A stretch of DNA of 64,000 bases from Stenopsyche tienmushanensis. Its lineage: Eukaryota > Arthropoda > Insecta > Trichoptera > Stenopsychidae. The stretch covers positions 248,001-312,000 of the forward strand of contig WACJ01000289.1 in assembly GCA_008973525.1 (NCBI GenBank), in the 5' to 3' direction. This document shows positions 1-10,332 of the stretch, piece after piece. The notes below the pieces were generated by a model, which saw only the letters and a list, made by a program, of their open reading frames with translations, was not told the origin of the DNA and ran no database searches. The translations under genes were made by a program, and so were the position numbers. The stretch's first letter is position 1. Every line of letters begins with the position of its first letter.

Positions 1-167
1 ATGTAAATTGATGTCTTCTAACTGTTCGGGTATTTGCCCTGCGATTTGATGCATCCATATATGTTCTTCGAATCGAGTCCAATTGGGATTTGATAAAAAT
101 AACCTTCATTATAATTTTATCGAACTGATTTCAATGAATATTGATTGTGGATTTGAATTTGTTTTAG

Positions 168-294
168 GCGCAGGAAACGCATGTGTATGGACATAGTCGA
201 AATGATATTGGAATCGTATCCAAAATCGAAGAAAGCGCTGATCGAGGAGATTGGAATAGAAACGGACGAAATGGTCGATTTTACAAATCCTTAA
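168..294 (+). CDS. PSMC3IP: HOP2/PSMC3IP homologue, last exon (partial gene)
   Basis: This is the terminal coding exon of the homologous-pairing protein 2 family, a nuclear cofactor that works with MND1 to stimulate DMC1/RAD51 strand exchange in meiosis. A pyrimidine-rich tract ending in tttgttttag precedes the exon. Its first base G would complete a split codon, expected to be Trp. Then come 41 codons beginning RRKRMCMDIVEMILESYPKS and ending GIETDEMVDFTNP, followed by TAA. From memory of the family, vertebrate HOP2 ends with a closely similar tail (W-RKRKRM, ILEGYPKSKK, EEVGIETDED), so both the basic stretch and the acidic end match. Earlier exons must lie to the left of the window. Confident at family level; expression and integrity of the rest cannot be judged. 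Confidence 0.85.
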
Positions 295-334
295 TAGATT
301 GTGTATATATATATTGAAATTAATGGATGTTAAT

Positions 335-340
335 ATTAAA
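335..340 (+). promoter_or_regulatory. Possible poly(A) signal of HOP2
   Basis: The variant hexamer ATTAAA lies 40 bases after the HOP2 stop codon, followed by a T-rich stretch. It is a plausible cleavage and polyadenylation signal. Such hexamers are frequent by chance in AT-rich DNA. Confidence 0.35.
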
Positions 341-376
341 TCAATATTTATTGTCATATTTGTTTCTTTGAATATA

Positions 377-726
377 CACTCAAACCTCTTTTTGTGCGAT
401 TTTTTTTGTGCGAGTTGTGCGAAGTTATGCGGGTTTTTTAAAGCATTTTTTTATTTCATACCGAAATTTGGAAAAAAAATATGATTTGAGAATGTAAATC
501 ATATTGCATCTGCTATCACTAAATTACATTCTCCAAAGGAATTTTCATCTCATGTTTTAATTAATTAATTTACTTCAAATTGGGTACAAATCTTTTATAT
601 ATAACCTTCTATTATTCCTACCAGATTTATTTTTTACCTATTTAAAAAATATTAAAACTGACAAAATAAGACAAAAAATTACTTGACTGAATTATTTTTA
701 AACGCATCTACCGCACAAAAAAGGTC
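377..726 (+). mobile_element. MITE, 'CGCACAAAAA' family, copy 1
   Basis: The left end reads CACTCAAACCTCTTTTTGTG and runs into repeated TTTTTTGTGCGA and AGTTATGCGG units. The right side closes with CCGCACAAAAAAGG, roughly the inverse of the left end. The same ends recur at 25985-26355 and 31687-32059. The interior has no coding capacity and is AT-rich. I read it as a non-autonomous DNA transposon of unassigned superfamily. The right boundary of this copy is approximate. Confidence 0.55.
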
Positions 727-791
727 ATTATTTTGCTAAAAGTGTATTACTTAATTCAGTTTGAAGATTTTATATAATATAATAGTCTTAC

Positions 792-921
792 CCTAGGTAT
801 GATGATTCCGGCTATCGATATCCTGATCTTTGGTCCTTTGAGCAGTTTGTATCTCAGATCGACTCCGTTCCAGAACGACACAAAGTATCTCTTGATCTGC
901 AGATTATCACCGCCGTGTAAT
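792..921 (-). CDS. ADAMTS-like metalloprotease, catalytic-domain exon (fifth seen)
   Basis: An exon of 130 bp on the minus strand with acceptor ...ctttcag and donor |gtaagac. Its first base completes an Arg codon (AG|A) from the exon at 1452-1596. It then reads LHGGDNLQIKRYFVSFWN, followed by GVDLRYKLLKGPKIRIS and IAGIIIPR. This is the second part of the N-terminal half of a reprolysin/ADAMTS (M12B) catalytic domain, where beta strands and helices precede the zinc site. The HExxHxxGxxHD motif is not in this exon and should lie left of the window. The reading frame is intact and the exon ends at a codon boundary. The HOP2 tail lies on the opposite strand in the intron that follows. Within the family it most resembles the insect 'ADAMTS-like' group, possibly Drosophila stall, but I cannot assign an orthologue. 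Confidence 0.88.
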
Positions 922-1451
922 CTGAAAGTCGATGATTAATGTTAGCGTTGATTGATCACATAATTAATTGGCGATTGCATTTAAAGGTTGTATCAAAAGA
1001 ACGCATTGAATTCGATCAGCCTTCAATATTTAATTTGTGGTTAAAAATAAAACAAATTGTGTGTTTGTTTTGTGGTTATTCAAAAGGAAGATAATAGCAC
1101 GTTGCGTGTATTTCTCTTAGATGAAGGCTGTGGATGGTATTTCCTACTTGAGAACTCTTAAAAGCTAATTGAAGATTTCATCTCGGTAAACATTTTATTT
1201 TAAATGCTGGTTTTACAGCTCATTGAATACCAACGGATGCAAAAAAATTATGTTTAATTAAATATCGGGATTTAATTGTGCAATTTCGCTAAGAATATTT
1301 GAATTACTTATTAACACTTTGCTTGCGGGTTTGGCTTGACTCGCCATGCATTGAACGCGGAGATATCAAAGTCACGCGATTTTAATTTATGATGATGACT
1401 CTGTACTCCCGAAAGCAATGTGTTAAATTAATTTTTGGAGAGTTGTTTTAC

Positions 1452-1596
1452 CTGTATCCATCATAGTCTACAATGACTAGAATTTCAGGATAGATGACAT
1501 AAGGTGCTTCCCTCTTCGAGCGCCTCTTTTCTACCCCTTCTGAAGACCTTTTCCGTCTCTGGAATCGCTTTTGCAGACGGTCAGGTTCCATAAAAG
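1452..1596 (-). CDS. ADAMTS-like metalloprotease, exon with furin site and start of catalytic domain
   Basis: An exon of 145 bp, acceptor ttttacag and donor |gtaaaac, phase 1 in and phase 2 out. With one base from the previous exon it reads AFMEPDRLQKRFQRRKRSSE, then GVEKRRSKR, then EAPYVIYPEILVIVDYDGYR. RSKR immediately before EAPY fits a proprotein-convertase cleavage site at the propeptide-catalytic boundary. A second basic cluster, RRKR, lies 12 residues earlier. The YPEILVIVDYDGYR segment is the first beta strand of a reprolysin domain (family pattern: hExLvVaD.....). In this family the propeptide keeps the secreted enzyme latent until it is cleaved in the Golgi or at the cell surface. 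Both junctions keep the frame, so this part is undamaged. Confidence 0.9.
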
Positions 1597-2580
1597 CTGT
1601 AAAAAGCAAACCAACCATTAGTTTGGAACGATTCTCGGAAAAGCACATGTAATGTATGTATATCTAATGTTATTTAACATTCTTAGCGGCCGTAAGAATT
1701 TCACATTGTCTCACATATATAGACGCTTGTAATTTATTATGAACTTATTATTCCTACATGGATGTCACATCCTCGTTTAATTTTTGTCCTCGGGTATGTT
1801 TGGCGATGTCTTCCAAATTAACATGCTGAGCATGACGTACTTACGAATTGGCGCAAGAAAGGTCGGCGCTTTACCACCATACTAGCAAAAACTATGTATT
1901 TATCTTAATTTGATACAGACAAACTTAATAAATTTTGAAGAGCTTTTACAGAGACGTTGATCGAATTTAAATTTCTTGAAATCAACCACGACTTCATGTC
2001 GTGCTATTTCCAATGCAGATGACAATAGACAATAATCGCATGTCATTATTTTTATTCCAACACATCGCTATGTAGATCACGTTATTTTAGCATGCATTGC
2101 ATGGTTTTACTTCTTTATTGGTTCAAAGATTTAATTGCTCGTCTCTTCAGTTTTCTCCCATCGAGCCACAACGGTGACGGCAATAAATTACAGCAAAATG
2201 TTCAGGATGTTTTGGATTCGCATACAAAAAAAAGGTTACATCATTGGCTCTTCCAAGAAGCCAATATCAAATATAATTTATTTTTAATAGGCTTTTAGTA
2301 TTCGTTTATCACTGGATGTAAATCATTGATAATGAACTTCTTAATATGCTAAATGTTACGCGTACATCCTGTTGGGGCGAAGCCGTATGACAATTTCCTC
2401 CGCAACTCTTTTCACGAGACCCCAATTAATATGAGATCTTATCAATTCATGTTTGAGGTCCTTTTATCCGACTGGGCCGCCGACCAGTCCTTTTTCCAAA
2501 AAGTATTCCCTCGCGTCTTACGCATTTTATTTTAATTTAGTAGCAGTTGTATTGGAGAATTATATTAATCCAGCAATACG

Positions 2581-3015
2581 TAGAGCCGTAACAAGGGTAT
2601 GAAGCGCCCGTGGCAAGTATCTAATTTCCCCCCCTACCATGGAAATCCAATTTATTTTTTTAAGTTAACTAATATTATTATAAATTCAATATATTAAATA
2701 CTATTATAATGCATGTTTTAAAATAATAAACAAAAATAGTCCCAAAAGTAACCGACCTAACATATAGATGGCGGTTACTGTTCTAAAAAAATACTTTAAT
2801 AGAAAGTGACTAGACGCTACGTTGCTTCCGTGATCATACAGATTATAGTAAATGCAGCAAAAAGCCCCAAAGGATGCCGGAGGGGCTACAAGGTTTGTAT
2901 GTCCAATAGGTCCGCTTTTCGGACCGCTGACTTGACGAATGAGCGCCTCGCAATCAGATGCCGTACTCGAACAGGTCTACAGAACGATTACGAACTCCAA
3001 TGGCCCAATGTTTAA
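2581..3015 (+). mobile_element. Composite DNA-transposon relic, 'CCGTAACAAGGG' family, copy 1
   Basis: It begins TAGAGCCGTAACAAGGG and GCGCCCGTGGCAAGTATC. It then carries GTCCCAAAAGTAACCGACC near 2741, a mariner-like terminal motif, and ends in a block containing GGTCCGCTTTTCGGACC (2909-2925). The same blocks occur in copies at 13052-13222 (opposite orientation), about 14505-14895, and 39419-39520. The order suggests a mariner-like element carried inside or fused to another element before spreading. No intact transposase remains. The right boundary is approximate. Confidence 0.6.
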
Positions 3016-3174
3016 AACGAAGAAAAGAGGGATTAGACAACATAGTATATATTATAAAAACGAATAGAAACAATCAGTGCTTATTCATGTAAAATAAAAT
3101 GGTAAAGTAAAATAAAAACCATGTTCAACACTCGACCAGATCGATATTCTGCGATTTGCGTTGATATTCAGGAC

Positions 3175-3590
3175 TTCGAACCGTTATTTTTCATTTCGGT
3201 TCAGTTCCAAACACTGTATCGATTTGAATTTACAATATATTTATAGAATTTTTTTTTAGAAAATGTCTAGAATTTTAGAGTCGTCTTGTAGACGACAAAT
3301 ATAATACAAATAATTGAAGGTGCAATGATATAATTTATTAAACGAAAAGAAATTGACTTGATATTTATTGACTAGAAGTTTGGGAGTCTCGTTTTGGATA
3401 AATAGAAAATATATAGGAAGAGACAAGCTAAAAAAATGATTACAAACTAAACTTTTAGGCAATCAATCAAAATCTCTTTCGCATAAAACGTTTACCGAAC
3501 CGAAAATGCCGATATTTTCAAACCGGTTCAGATTCAGTTTTCGTTCCAATAAAAATAACGGTTTTCCGTTCTGGTTCGAAACTCTGCTTT
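3175..3590 (+). mobile_element. MITE-like element with GGTTCGGTTC-rich ends, copy A
   Basis: Both ends are rich in CGGTTCRGTTCC motifs (around 3180-3210 and 3500-3590). The interior, including GAAATTGACTTGATATTTAT near 3350, is the reverse complement of the element at 25013-25770, with moderate divergence. No coding capacity. Superfamily not assigned. Confidence 0.55.
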
Positions 3591-3672
3591 TAATGGTAAT
3601 TAAGACGAAAAACCTAAATATTTCATACTTCACAATGATAAAATAAATCCCAAAAGCTTGTTTATATTAATA

Positions 3673-5177
3673 CAGTAGAACCTCGATTATCCGGATAATC
3701 AAAAATAATCTTAATTGACAGGGAAAATTTGAACAATTTTTATTTGTCTAGATTTACGTACACATATAATAAATTATTTTTTATTAAAAAAATCAATTAT
3801 CGGTTTTCAATAACTCTTTTTAGAAACTGCCAAATCGCGAATACTCTCAAGATATATAAGTTATCCTGAATTACACTCTTCTTGGTTCTCAAACCATTTC
3901 ATGGTGACATCTAAACACTGAATAACTTCAGAATGTGTAGGACCAATATCTCCTCTCGACCTTGTTCTTCTGAGGCAGATATATTTTTAATTATTCTCTC
4001 ATCATTTAAAATCCAGGGTCGTCTGCATCGTAATTTACACGGTTACATCGTCTACATCATATAGAAATTTGTGCTATTGCATCCCTAATGTCTTATATAT
4101 TAGGTCTAAAGAATTCCAACTATCTGCTGCTATGTAGCAATAATCTTTTAAATTAATTTTCTTGTGGAAACTGATAGATGTTTCATCATTATTTTCGTCT
4201 GCTAGCAATAAACGTCGAAGCATCTGATTTCTATGTAAACGTTTGAATGTTTCTATTACACCCTGATCCATCGGTTGTATTACCGAATTGTCATTTGGTG
4301 GAAGAAAATTTACCGCAAACATTTCATCGATCTGGTTTAAACTTTCTATAGATGGGTGGGATGGTGCATCGTCTAGTAATAATAATGATTTTCCTCTTTT
4401 GTCTATGAAGTTTTGATATTTTTTCACTTCTGGTATGAACTATTTTTACACCAGAAAAGAGTTTAAAAACATCATTTATTCAGGCTTTTTTCTGATGATC
4501 ATATTCAACCGGAAAACTTTGATATTTTTAAAGAATCTGGGATTCTTTGGTTTTCTGTCTGCCTGCTGCATTTGCGCATACCTTTATAGTGACACGTTCT
4601 TTACTAGTTTTGTACCCAGCTGAAGTATTTTCACGTCTTGATGCTAAAGAATTGTTGGGTAGTTTTTTTCAATTTAAGCCGGTCTCATCAGCATTGTATA
4701 TAAATTCTTCGTCGAATCCTTTCTTCTCCACAAATAGCTTCAATGTGTCAATGAAATTATTTGCTGAAGGTATGTCAGCAAAAAGCTTTTCCCCATGAAT
4801 TTCAAGTTTCCTGATACCATGTCGTCCTTTGAATTTTTAAAACCAGTCCGAACTTGCTTTGAAGGTGGAATCTCCATTTAATTTTGTATTGAAAAATATT
4901 GCTTTTTCACACCATAATGGACCAAAAATTGACTGTTCAGTTGATCATCTTTGTATGAACCACACAAAAATATACTATTCAACTTCTGTATTTCCTGATT
5001 TTTTCATAACTTTTCGCTCTGAGCTTCTATCTTCTGATATTAAATAATCAGTAAACTTCGTAATATGCAATTCTTCGTAATACGATTAAAAGTAGACACA
5101 ATTCTCTACGTGAAAATCAGCAAATTATTATTATTTTTGTTGTATTTTGAACAATCCGGATAATCGATGTTCTACTG
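3673..5177 (-). mobile_element. Tigger/pogo-type DNA transposon, complete but inactive
   Basis: The element is 1505 bp. Its left end starts CAGTAGAACCTCGATTATCC and its right end is the inverse with one mismatch (CAGTAGAACATCGATTATCC), giving a terminal inverted repeat of about 24 bp. It is flanked by TA on both sides (3671-3672 and 5178-5179), the expected target duplication. These ends closely resemble known Tigger elements, and the interior encodes a decayed pogo-type transposase on the minus strand. It sits in the 16.5-kb ADAMTS intron and lies in the same orientation as that gene. Confidence 0.92.
4074..4800 (-). pseudogene. Tigger/pogo transposase, decayed (DDE domain)
   Basis: This is the remains of a DDE superfamily endonuclease of the pogo/Tigger/jerky group. 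The longest intact piece, 4427-4074, has 117 codons and shows SLLLLDDAPSHPS (second catalytic Asp) and LPPNDNSVIQPMDQGVIETF (third catalytic Asp in QPMDQG). Upstream on the same strand, in another frame, IYNADETGLN (4669-4695) holds the first catalytic Asp. It is followed at once by TGA where family members have Trp, then KLPNNSLASRREN. A further piece with HGEKLFADIPSANNFIDTL lies around 4730-4800. The frame changes and in-frame stops mean no functional transposase. The amino-terminal DNA-binding region is not recognisable. Confidence 0.9.
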
Positions 5178-5179
5178 TA

Positions 5180-7450
5180 TAATAATTATGGCACTTTTCA
5201 ATGTAATCTAATATATGTATATCAGGAGTTTCTTTCTTATACTTTAAGCGTGATGTTATAAATTATGAATTATTGAAGCTTACATAACGATTGATGGCTT
5301 AGATCGCTTTTACAAATGTCGCAACAAGTAAGAAATAACTTACACAAAAAAATCTCTAAATCTTGAACGATTTCACAGTTTCAGTAGATTGCGTTATATT
5401 GTTGCCGTAGTTCCGGCATATTATTTTTACGCACGTTGCGAAACGACAGTAAATATATATCACCTTCAATTATATAAAAGGGTCCAAGATACCATAATCG
5501 TCACAGTCGTTCACAACCTTTTTTATTGTCGGTCAAATTGGCAGCACTATTATGTCGTTTAAAAAAACGCCGTTTGCCAAACGATATTTTTTTCTTTCTA
5601 AAACCACAGATAGATTGGTTCTATCTGGTTCTTATGTAAAACACGCAGTACGTGTTCCCGTCACGTTTCGGAATAAGCAATTGCACCGTTTTCCAAGCGC
5701 GTCGCAATTAATATGGCAATATTCCGCTACCGGTCACAGCTTTTCTTGGAATTTCAAAGAGGTCGTGACAATAAATAACACAGGTTAAACAATTCCTGCA
5801 ATCAAGGTGTCAACGAACATACTCGATGCACCTACTTAGCAATGTTTGCACAATTATGTAACATGACCCGAGTAATTGTATACGAATTTCCTAATGGCCA
5901 TTCTTTGTTATCGGCAGTCAATGCTTTGGCGCAATCCATAGCGTCAGTGTATGTACTCTCCCAATTTGCCAGTGCCGAAAAGGCTAAAGATCACTGATCT
6001 ATACGCCGACACCTATACGTCGAGTCATATTTCACCGTGTAGCAACAATTATTTTGTGGCTTACTAATAAATCGATATCTCCTTATTGGTATAGTTTGTA
6101 ACGGACCTTATCTATCATTGGTAAAAGCTTGGCTTTTCCACTACAAGGTCGCAGTCTGCCGGCGTGGGAAAAAGGTGATGCCCTTTAAAAGAATCTTTCA
6201 GATACACTTCCGCATTTCATGGGTATGTTTTCCTGAATAAGTCCAGCAGAACATTTTTTTTATGGCATTCAATAGATCAATCAATAGGTTTGGCATTTTT
6301 AGACAAAAAACGTTGATGGCTTACAACAATTTCGATTCAAAATTCAGATATAACAATCGATGGAAAACAGCGAAAATCTATATAAATCAGCGAGTGCGGC
6401 GAGAAATTTGACGGGTCATAAATCGGACATGACAAATACAATCCATTTAATATCGTCATATTTCATTAAATCAATTATCCATAAGCCGTTTTCTAAAAAA
6501 AAATTCAGCGAAAAATATGTTATTATGAGTTGATTAATTAAATTAGACATGGATCGTCCTTAAAGTCTCGCAGTTGGATCTGTTTCGTGAAGACGTTTTC
6601 TTAAATGTGGTAGTGTTTGTTATCAAATCATTGAACGGATTTATTCAGAAATTCCTACATAAATTATTTGGTCTTCCCTTTTCTTCAAAGATAAATAATG
6701 ATGATCTTCAATCATCGGACATAATTGTAAAAGAACAACTCTGAACAACAATTGCATGCTACAAAAATACATTTTTCTATTTCTTTAGGGTTTTTTTTCT
6801 TTTATTACTCATAATTTGTTGTTAATGCAAATTTATACATTCTCATCGTTGTCACTATCCATCCAAATATTTGTCTTGGTCATATTTTTATATTGTTTTT
6901 TGCATTAAGAAATATTGAAGTCACTTTTTTTGCTTTAGCTAATAATCATAAATTTAGGTATTTCATATAAACGTTGAATCTATTGTGTTGTGTTATTTAT
7001 AATTTTAATTCATCCTTTGCATTGTATTTTAAATATGCATTAATATTCCAGATTTAACCTTTTCAATTTCGACCAAAAAAACTGCACATAAGCGAAGAAT
7101 TCTAATAAATGATTATCCCATGAAGCCTTACCTACTACAAAATAATTGATGCTAGTTTTATTATATTACGGGTACCCAAATAAAAGTGCGTTTTTTTAAT
7201 GTGTACCTTTGTTTGTCAGTTGTGTTTCTTTTGTCATTGTTTGGTCAACGTCTGAAGCGTGTATCTTAAAGAAAAAATACAAAAACAACCCCTATTAAAA
7301 TTGAAAGCTTTATTCTGAACAAATTATATTTTCGCTTTTGTATGTTGTACGAGTTTAATTTTTAAAAAATCGGCAACTACAGTAACTAAAAGCATTTTTG
7401 CTATTTATGGTGAAATTCTATCCGTTCAAAAATGCCAGAAATGGCTTAGA
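5180..7450. other. ADAMTS intron DNA, no gene recognised
   Basis: Mostly AT-rich. A GC-richer island at about 5490-6230 contains a 78-codon open frame at 5552-5788 (MSFKKTPFAKRYFF...), which I do not recognise and which has no clear splice or regulatory context. From 6240 to 7450 I see only AT-rich sequence. Confidence 0.5.
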
Positions 7451-7451
7451 A

Positions 7452-7560
7452 CAGCGCTTCTTAAACTCATGTAGTCCACGGACCCCCCCTTGAGCAAAAT
7501 TTCTTTCACGGGAAAAAAAAATTAAAAAGAGGCCTGCTTTGATTAACTGTTATATAGTAT
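7452..7560 (+). mobile_element. hAT-like transposon end
   Basis: CAGCGCTTCTTAAACTCATG, followed by GTCCACGGACCCCCC, fits the usual end of hAT elements (CAGnGnTTCTyAAACt, then a GG-CCGCGGACC block). The matching right end was not found, so the element is truncated or its partner is too diverged. Confidence 0.5.
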
Positions 7561-8335
7561 TTGGGTACGCAGGCTGAGTACTCATAAAGGGATGTGTGGA
7601 ACAGCTGTTTACAGTGGTTGGTGGAGACTGTATCAAAGGCATCACCACTATTTCCAACGGCTTAGTGCATACAGGGGAGAACGGAACGAGATACGAGTAC
7701 CATGGGGGAAGGAGTAGCCCCTGCAGTCCGTCATCTGCTGCAGCCCCCCTTCAAACTGAGGTTAGACTCGTGGTGGTAGTGAACTAGCGGTAGTATTCCT
7801 TTAAATTTAAAATAACCTAATCCTTCCTCCTCCAATGCACCTTCAGGTGCACGTGGATTGAAGCTGGTCTTCCTGCGGAAACTTCGGCGCCTGGATGTTT
7901 TGCGCGTAGCGTTCCCTGCGGGGCTAAAGATCAGTGAACAACATTCTCTGTGGGGTAACCCGGAACAGACTATACAGCAGCGCAGGAAATAGGGTCGTAT
8001 TTAAAGACCCTCCAATCCAGTTAGTCGTTGTCTGTCGTCTGTGTCTTGTCACACCGCTAAAATCACTCAGGATAAAATTAATGCACTTGGGTAGAGAATG
8101 CGGTTTAGCATCCCTCGTAATTACCGGATTTGACATCATCTGATAACCATTTATTTCGTTCCTTATTTTTGTCCATCCTCGTAAATGCCACAACTATCAA
8201 CGAGTCGCTGACAGATTTATTATCTTTGAACTTTTTTGTTGACGTTATTATTATAATTATCTCGCGATATGTCGATATTGGTATTTTGCACAAGTGTTGC
8301 CAACGACGATATGTCGTTGTCCGTCATTAAGAGGG
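7561..8335. other. GC-rich island, probably an old repeat
   Basis: Noticeably GC-richer than the flanks. It has several overlapping 60-90-codon open frames on both strands, none recognisable. It contains the short palindrome TGCACCTTCAGGTGCA near 7837-7852. It lies between a hAT-like end and a piggyBac-like MITE, which suggests a mobile-element fragment rather than a gene. Confidence 0.35.
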
Positions 8336-8339
8336 TTAA

Positions 8340-8655
8340 GCCTTTGAGTAGTGAGCAAATTTTAAATCCGCCACTTGTCATCCGTACAAATCCACTTATC
8401 TATCAGGACCGTCGCAGCGTGTATGAAGCCTGTACATAAATAAATAAACACTGTCGATAGCATACAATATGCGGTCATTTCTTTGTGTTAACATAAACAA
8501 TATACTTGAAATCAATTCATTATATCATTCACACATCATTATTTGTCGATAAATTTGGGTTAACGATCTATACAATCATATGATGTACGCAAGATACTAT
8601 CTCCGTCTCTATCTGTTTCTATGCTCAACTTATAAGAATGCTCTTTCTGAATCAC
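8340..8655 (+). mobile_element. piggyBac-like MITE, copy 1 (3' truncated)
   Basis: It starts just after TTAA (8336-8339) with GCCTTTGAGTAGTGAGCAAA and shares several blocks with the 500-bp copy at 35911-36410: AATAAACACTGTCGATAGCA, the segment around GGTTAACGATCTATACAATC, and AAGAATGCTCTTTCTGAATC. The last part of the element and its right-hand TTAA are missing. Confidence 0.75.
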
Positions 8656-9813
8656 TAGAATTCGGATTTTTGTAAAAAGCATAGAAATTTAATTGATAAT
8701 GGATCGATATTGCTTAAACTTTTGTGAAATATTTTTAATAATATGAATACCTTATTATTTAATAGGTTTATTGACTTTTCTGCGTACGTTAATGAATTTG
8801 TTCATATAGGTAATGTAATGTTTAATGTCATTTTTAATGATTTCATGTGACACGGGTCAGTCCATTGGCACTATGTACATCAAAGCTTATGGATTACATA
8901 ACGATGAAATGTATATATTAGTATGAAATTGTGTTCATTCAACCCGAAGCCAAAAAACAAATCAATAATGTGACCATAAAAAAAGTGACCATCAATCATA
9001 CGGCACAATGTGACAAATCGTCGGTGTGAAGAGTCGGAATGTCAAACACATCCGAAGACAAGAGGAGGGACGTTGAACTTTGCTTCTGACATTGTTCATA
9101 TACAGAAGTGAAGAGAAATTTCAAACAAAAAGAACTAATTTTCCGAACAATGACGAAGAGGATAATAAGCGCTAATTGCGCCCGACTCCGAAAAAAACCG
9201 ATTTTTCCAATCGCGACCGAGGATATGAGCTTTGATAACCTTGCGATTTGCAAAGCATCGGCTCAATGGGCTATTTTACGGTCATGATCGTGTCATTGAC
9301 ACAACCTGCCAATCCTTCCAAGTGAATCTATGTCATCGTGCGTTTGCGTAGTACCCTTGAGGCGGCAGCACCGTCGCACCGCATTTTTAATAGGTTCCGA
9401 ATCGTCAGAATATTGAAATTTCTGTTAATTCGCCAACAAAGTGGAAAAGTTTCTCTTTCGTCGCGGACCTGCTTCAAGGCGCAAACTTGAATTTCAGTTC
9501 CTCTTTATTTTAATTAAAAAATGTCCACCTTGAATCGATGATATCATGCAGAAACTTTGAACAAAAAAATAACACCAAAATGCAGACTTAAAACGAATGT
9601 AAAAAAGAGTGGTCCAAATACGCTAATACAATTCCAACCAATTTAAATTGATTCAATATATAATGAACCTTATCCAGCACAATCGTCTTGTTTCAACTTA
9701 CAGTACATCATCGAAATTTCGGATAATAACCCTATAAATACCATCCGCACAGATCTGTACATTTCATCACTTCACCTTTATAGACAAAAAAAGTTAAATT
9801 TTATTTTTGCGCA
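8656..9813. other. Intron DNA, no gene recognised
   Basis: AT-rich. A moderately GC-richer patch at 9000-9520 gives an unrecognised open frame of 85 codons on the minus strand (9253-8996). I treat that as chance. Confidence 0.4.
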
Positions 9814-10332
9814 AATGGACGTTTCTACCTTGTTGGGCCTAAAAGAGATCGATTTTTTAACATTTTTCCAGTAGCCACGTATGTCGATGGACGAACGATG
9901 ACATTCTTCGCCATGGAAGTCCTGGATAAGTAATTTGCAGCAAAATATTTAAGCATATTTTTATTTTGTATAATATCGTGTACAATATAGACTATAATTA
10001 AGAAGAAATATTAAAAAAATAAAAAAATAATGAGCGATTGAAGAAAAATGTGTGTTTTTACCAATCTTTTTTGTAGTTTTTTGTTCATTAAAAAAAAACT
10101 GTTGAATATTTTTGGATGATATTAGTCTATACGATGAAGACGTTTATTGTACACGTGTTTGCCAAATTTCATAAAGAATGCTCATCTAGGGCGTGTGGGA
10201 GCACTTCCATGAGCTTGGAAAAAGTAGTTTCGATAAAAATGAGTTTAAAATCAGCTTCTCATCATCGGGCTATAACTTTGCAAGTTAAATTTATATCGTT
10301 TTTTTTTAACCAACAAGGTAGAAACGTCCATT
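9814..10332. mobile_element. Non-autonomous DNA element with perfect 23-bp inverted ends
   Basis: The 23 bases at 9814-9836 (AATGGACGTTTCTACCTTGT then TGG) are repeated exactly, reverse-complemented, at 10310-10332. The 519-bp span has no coding capacity. This has the structure of a MITE, but I see no clear target duplication and cannot place the superfamily. A second copy was not noticed in the window. Confidence 0.6.

Noticed and set aside
1..100. Open minus-strand frame (TRFEEHIWMHQIAGQIPEQL-like) next to the HOP2 exon
   Set aside because: It runs off the window edge, has no acceptor site and no recognised family, and does not continue the ADAMTS protein. Chance is the simplest reading.
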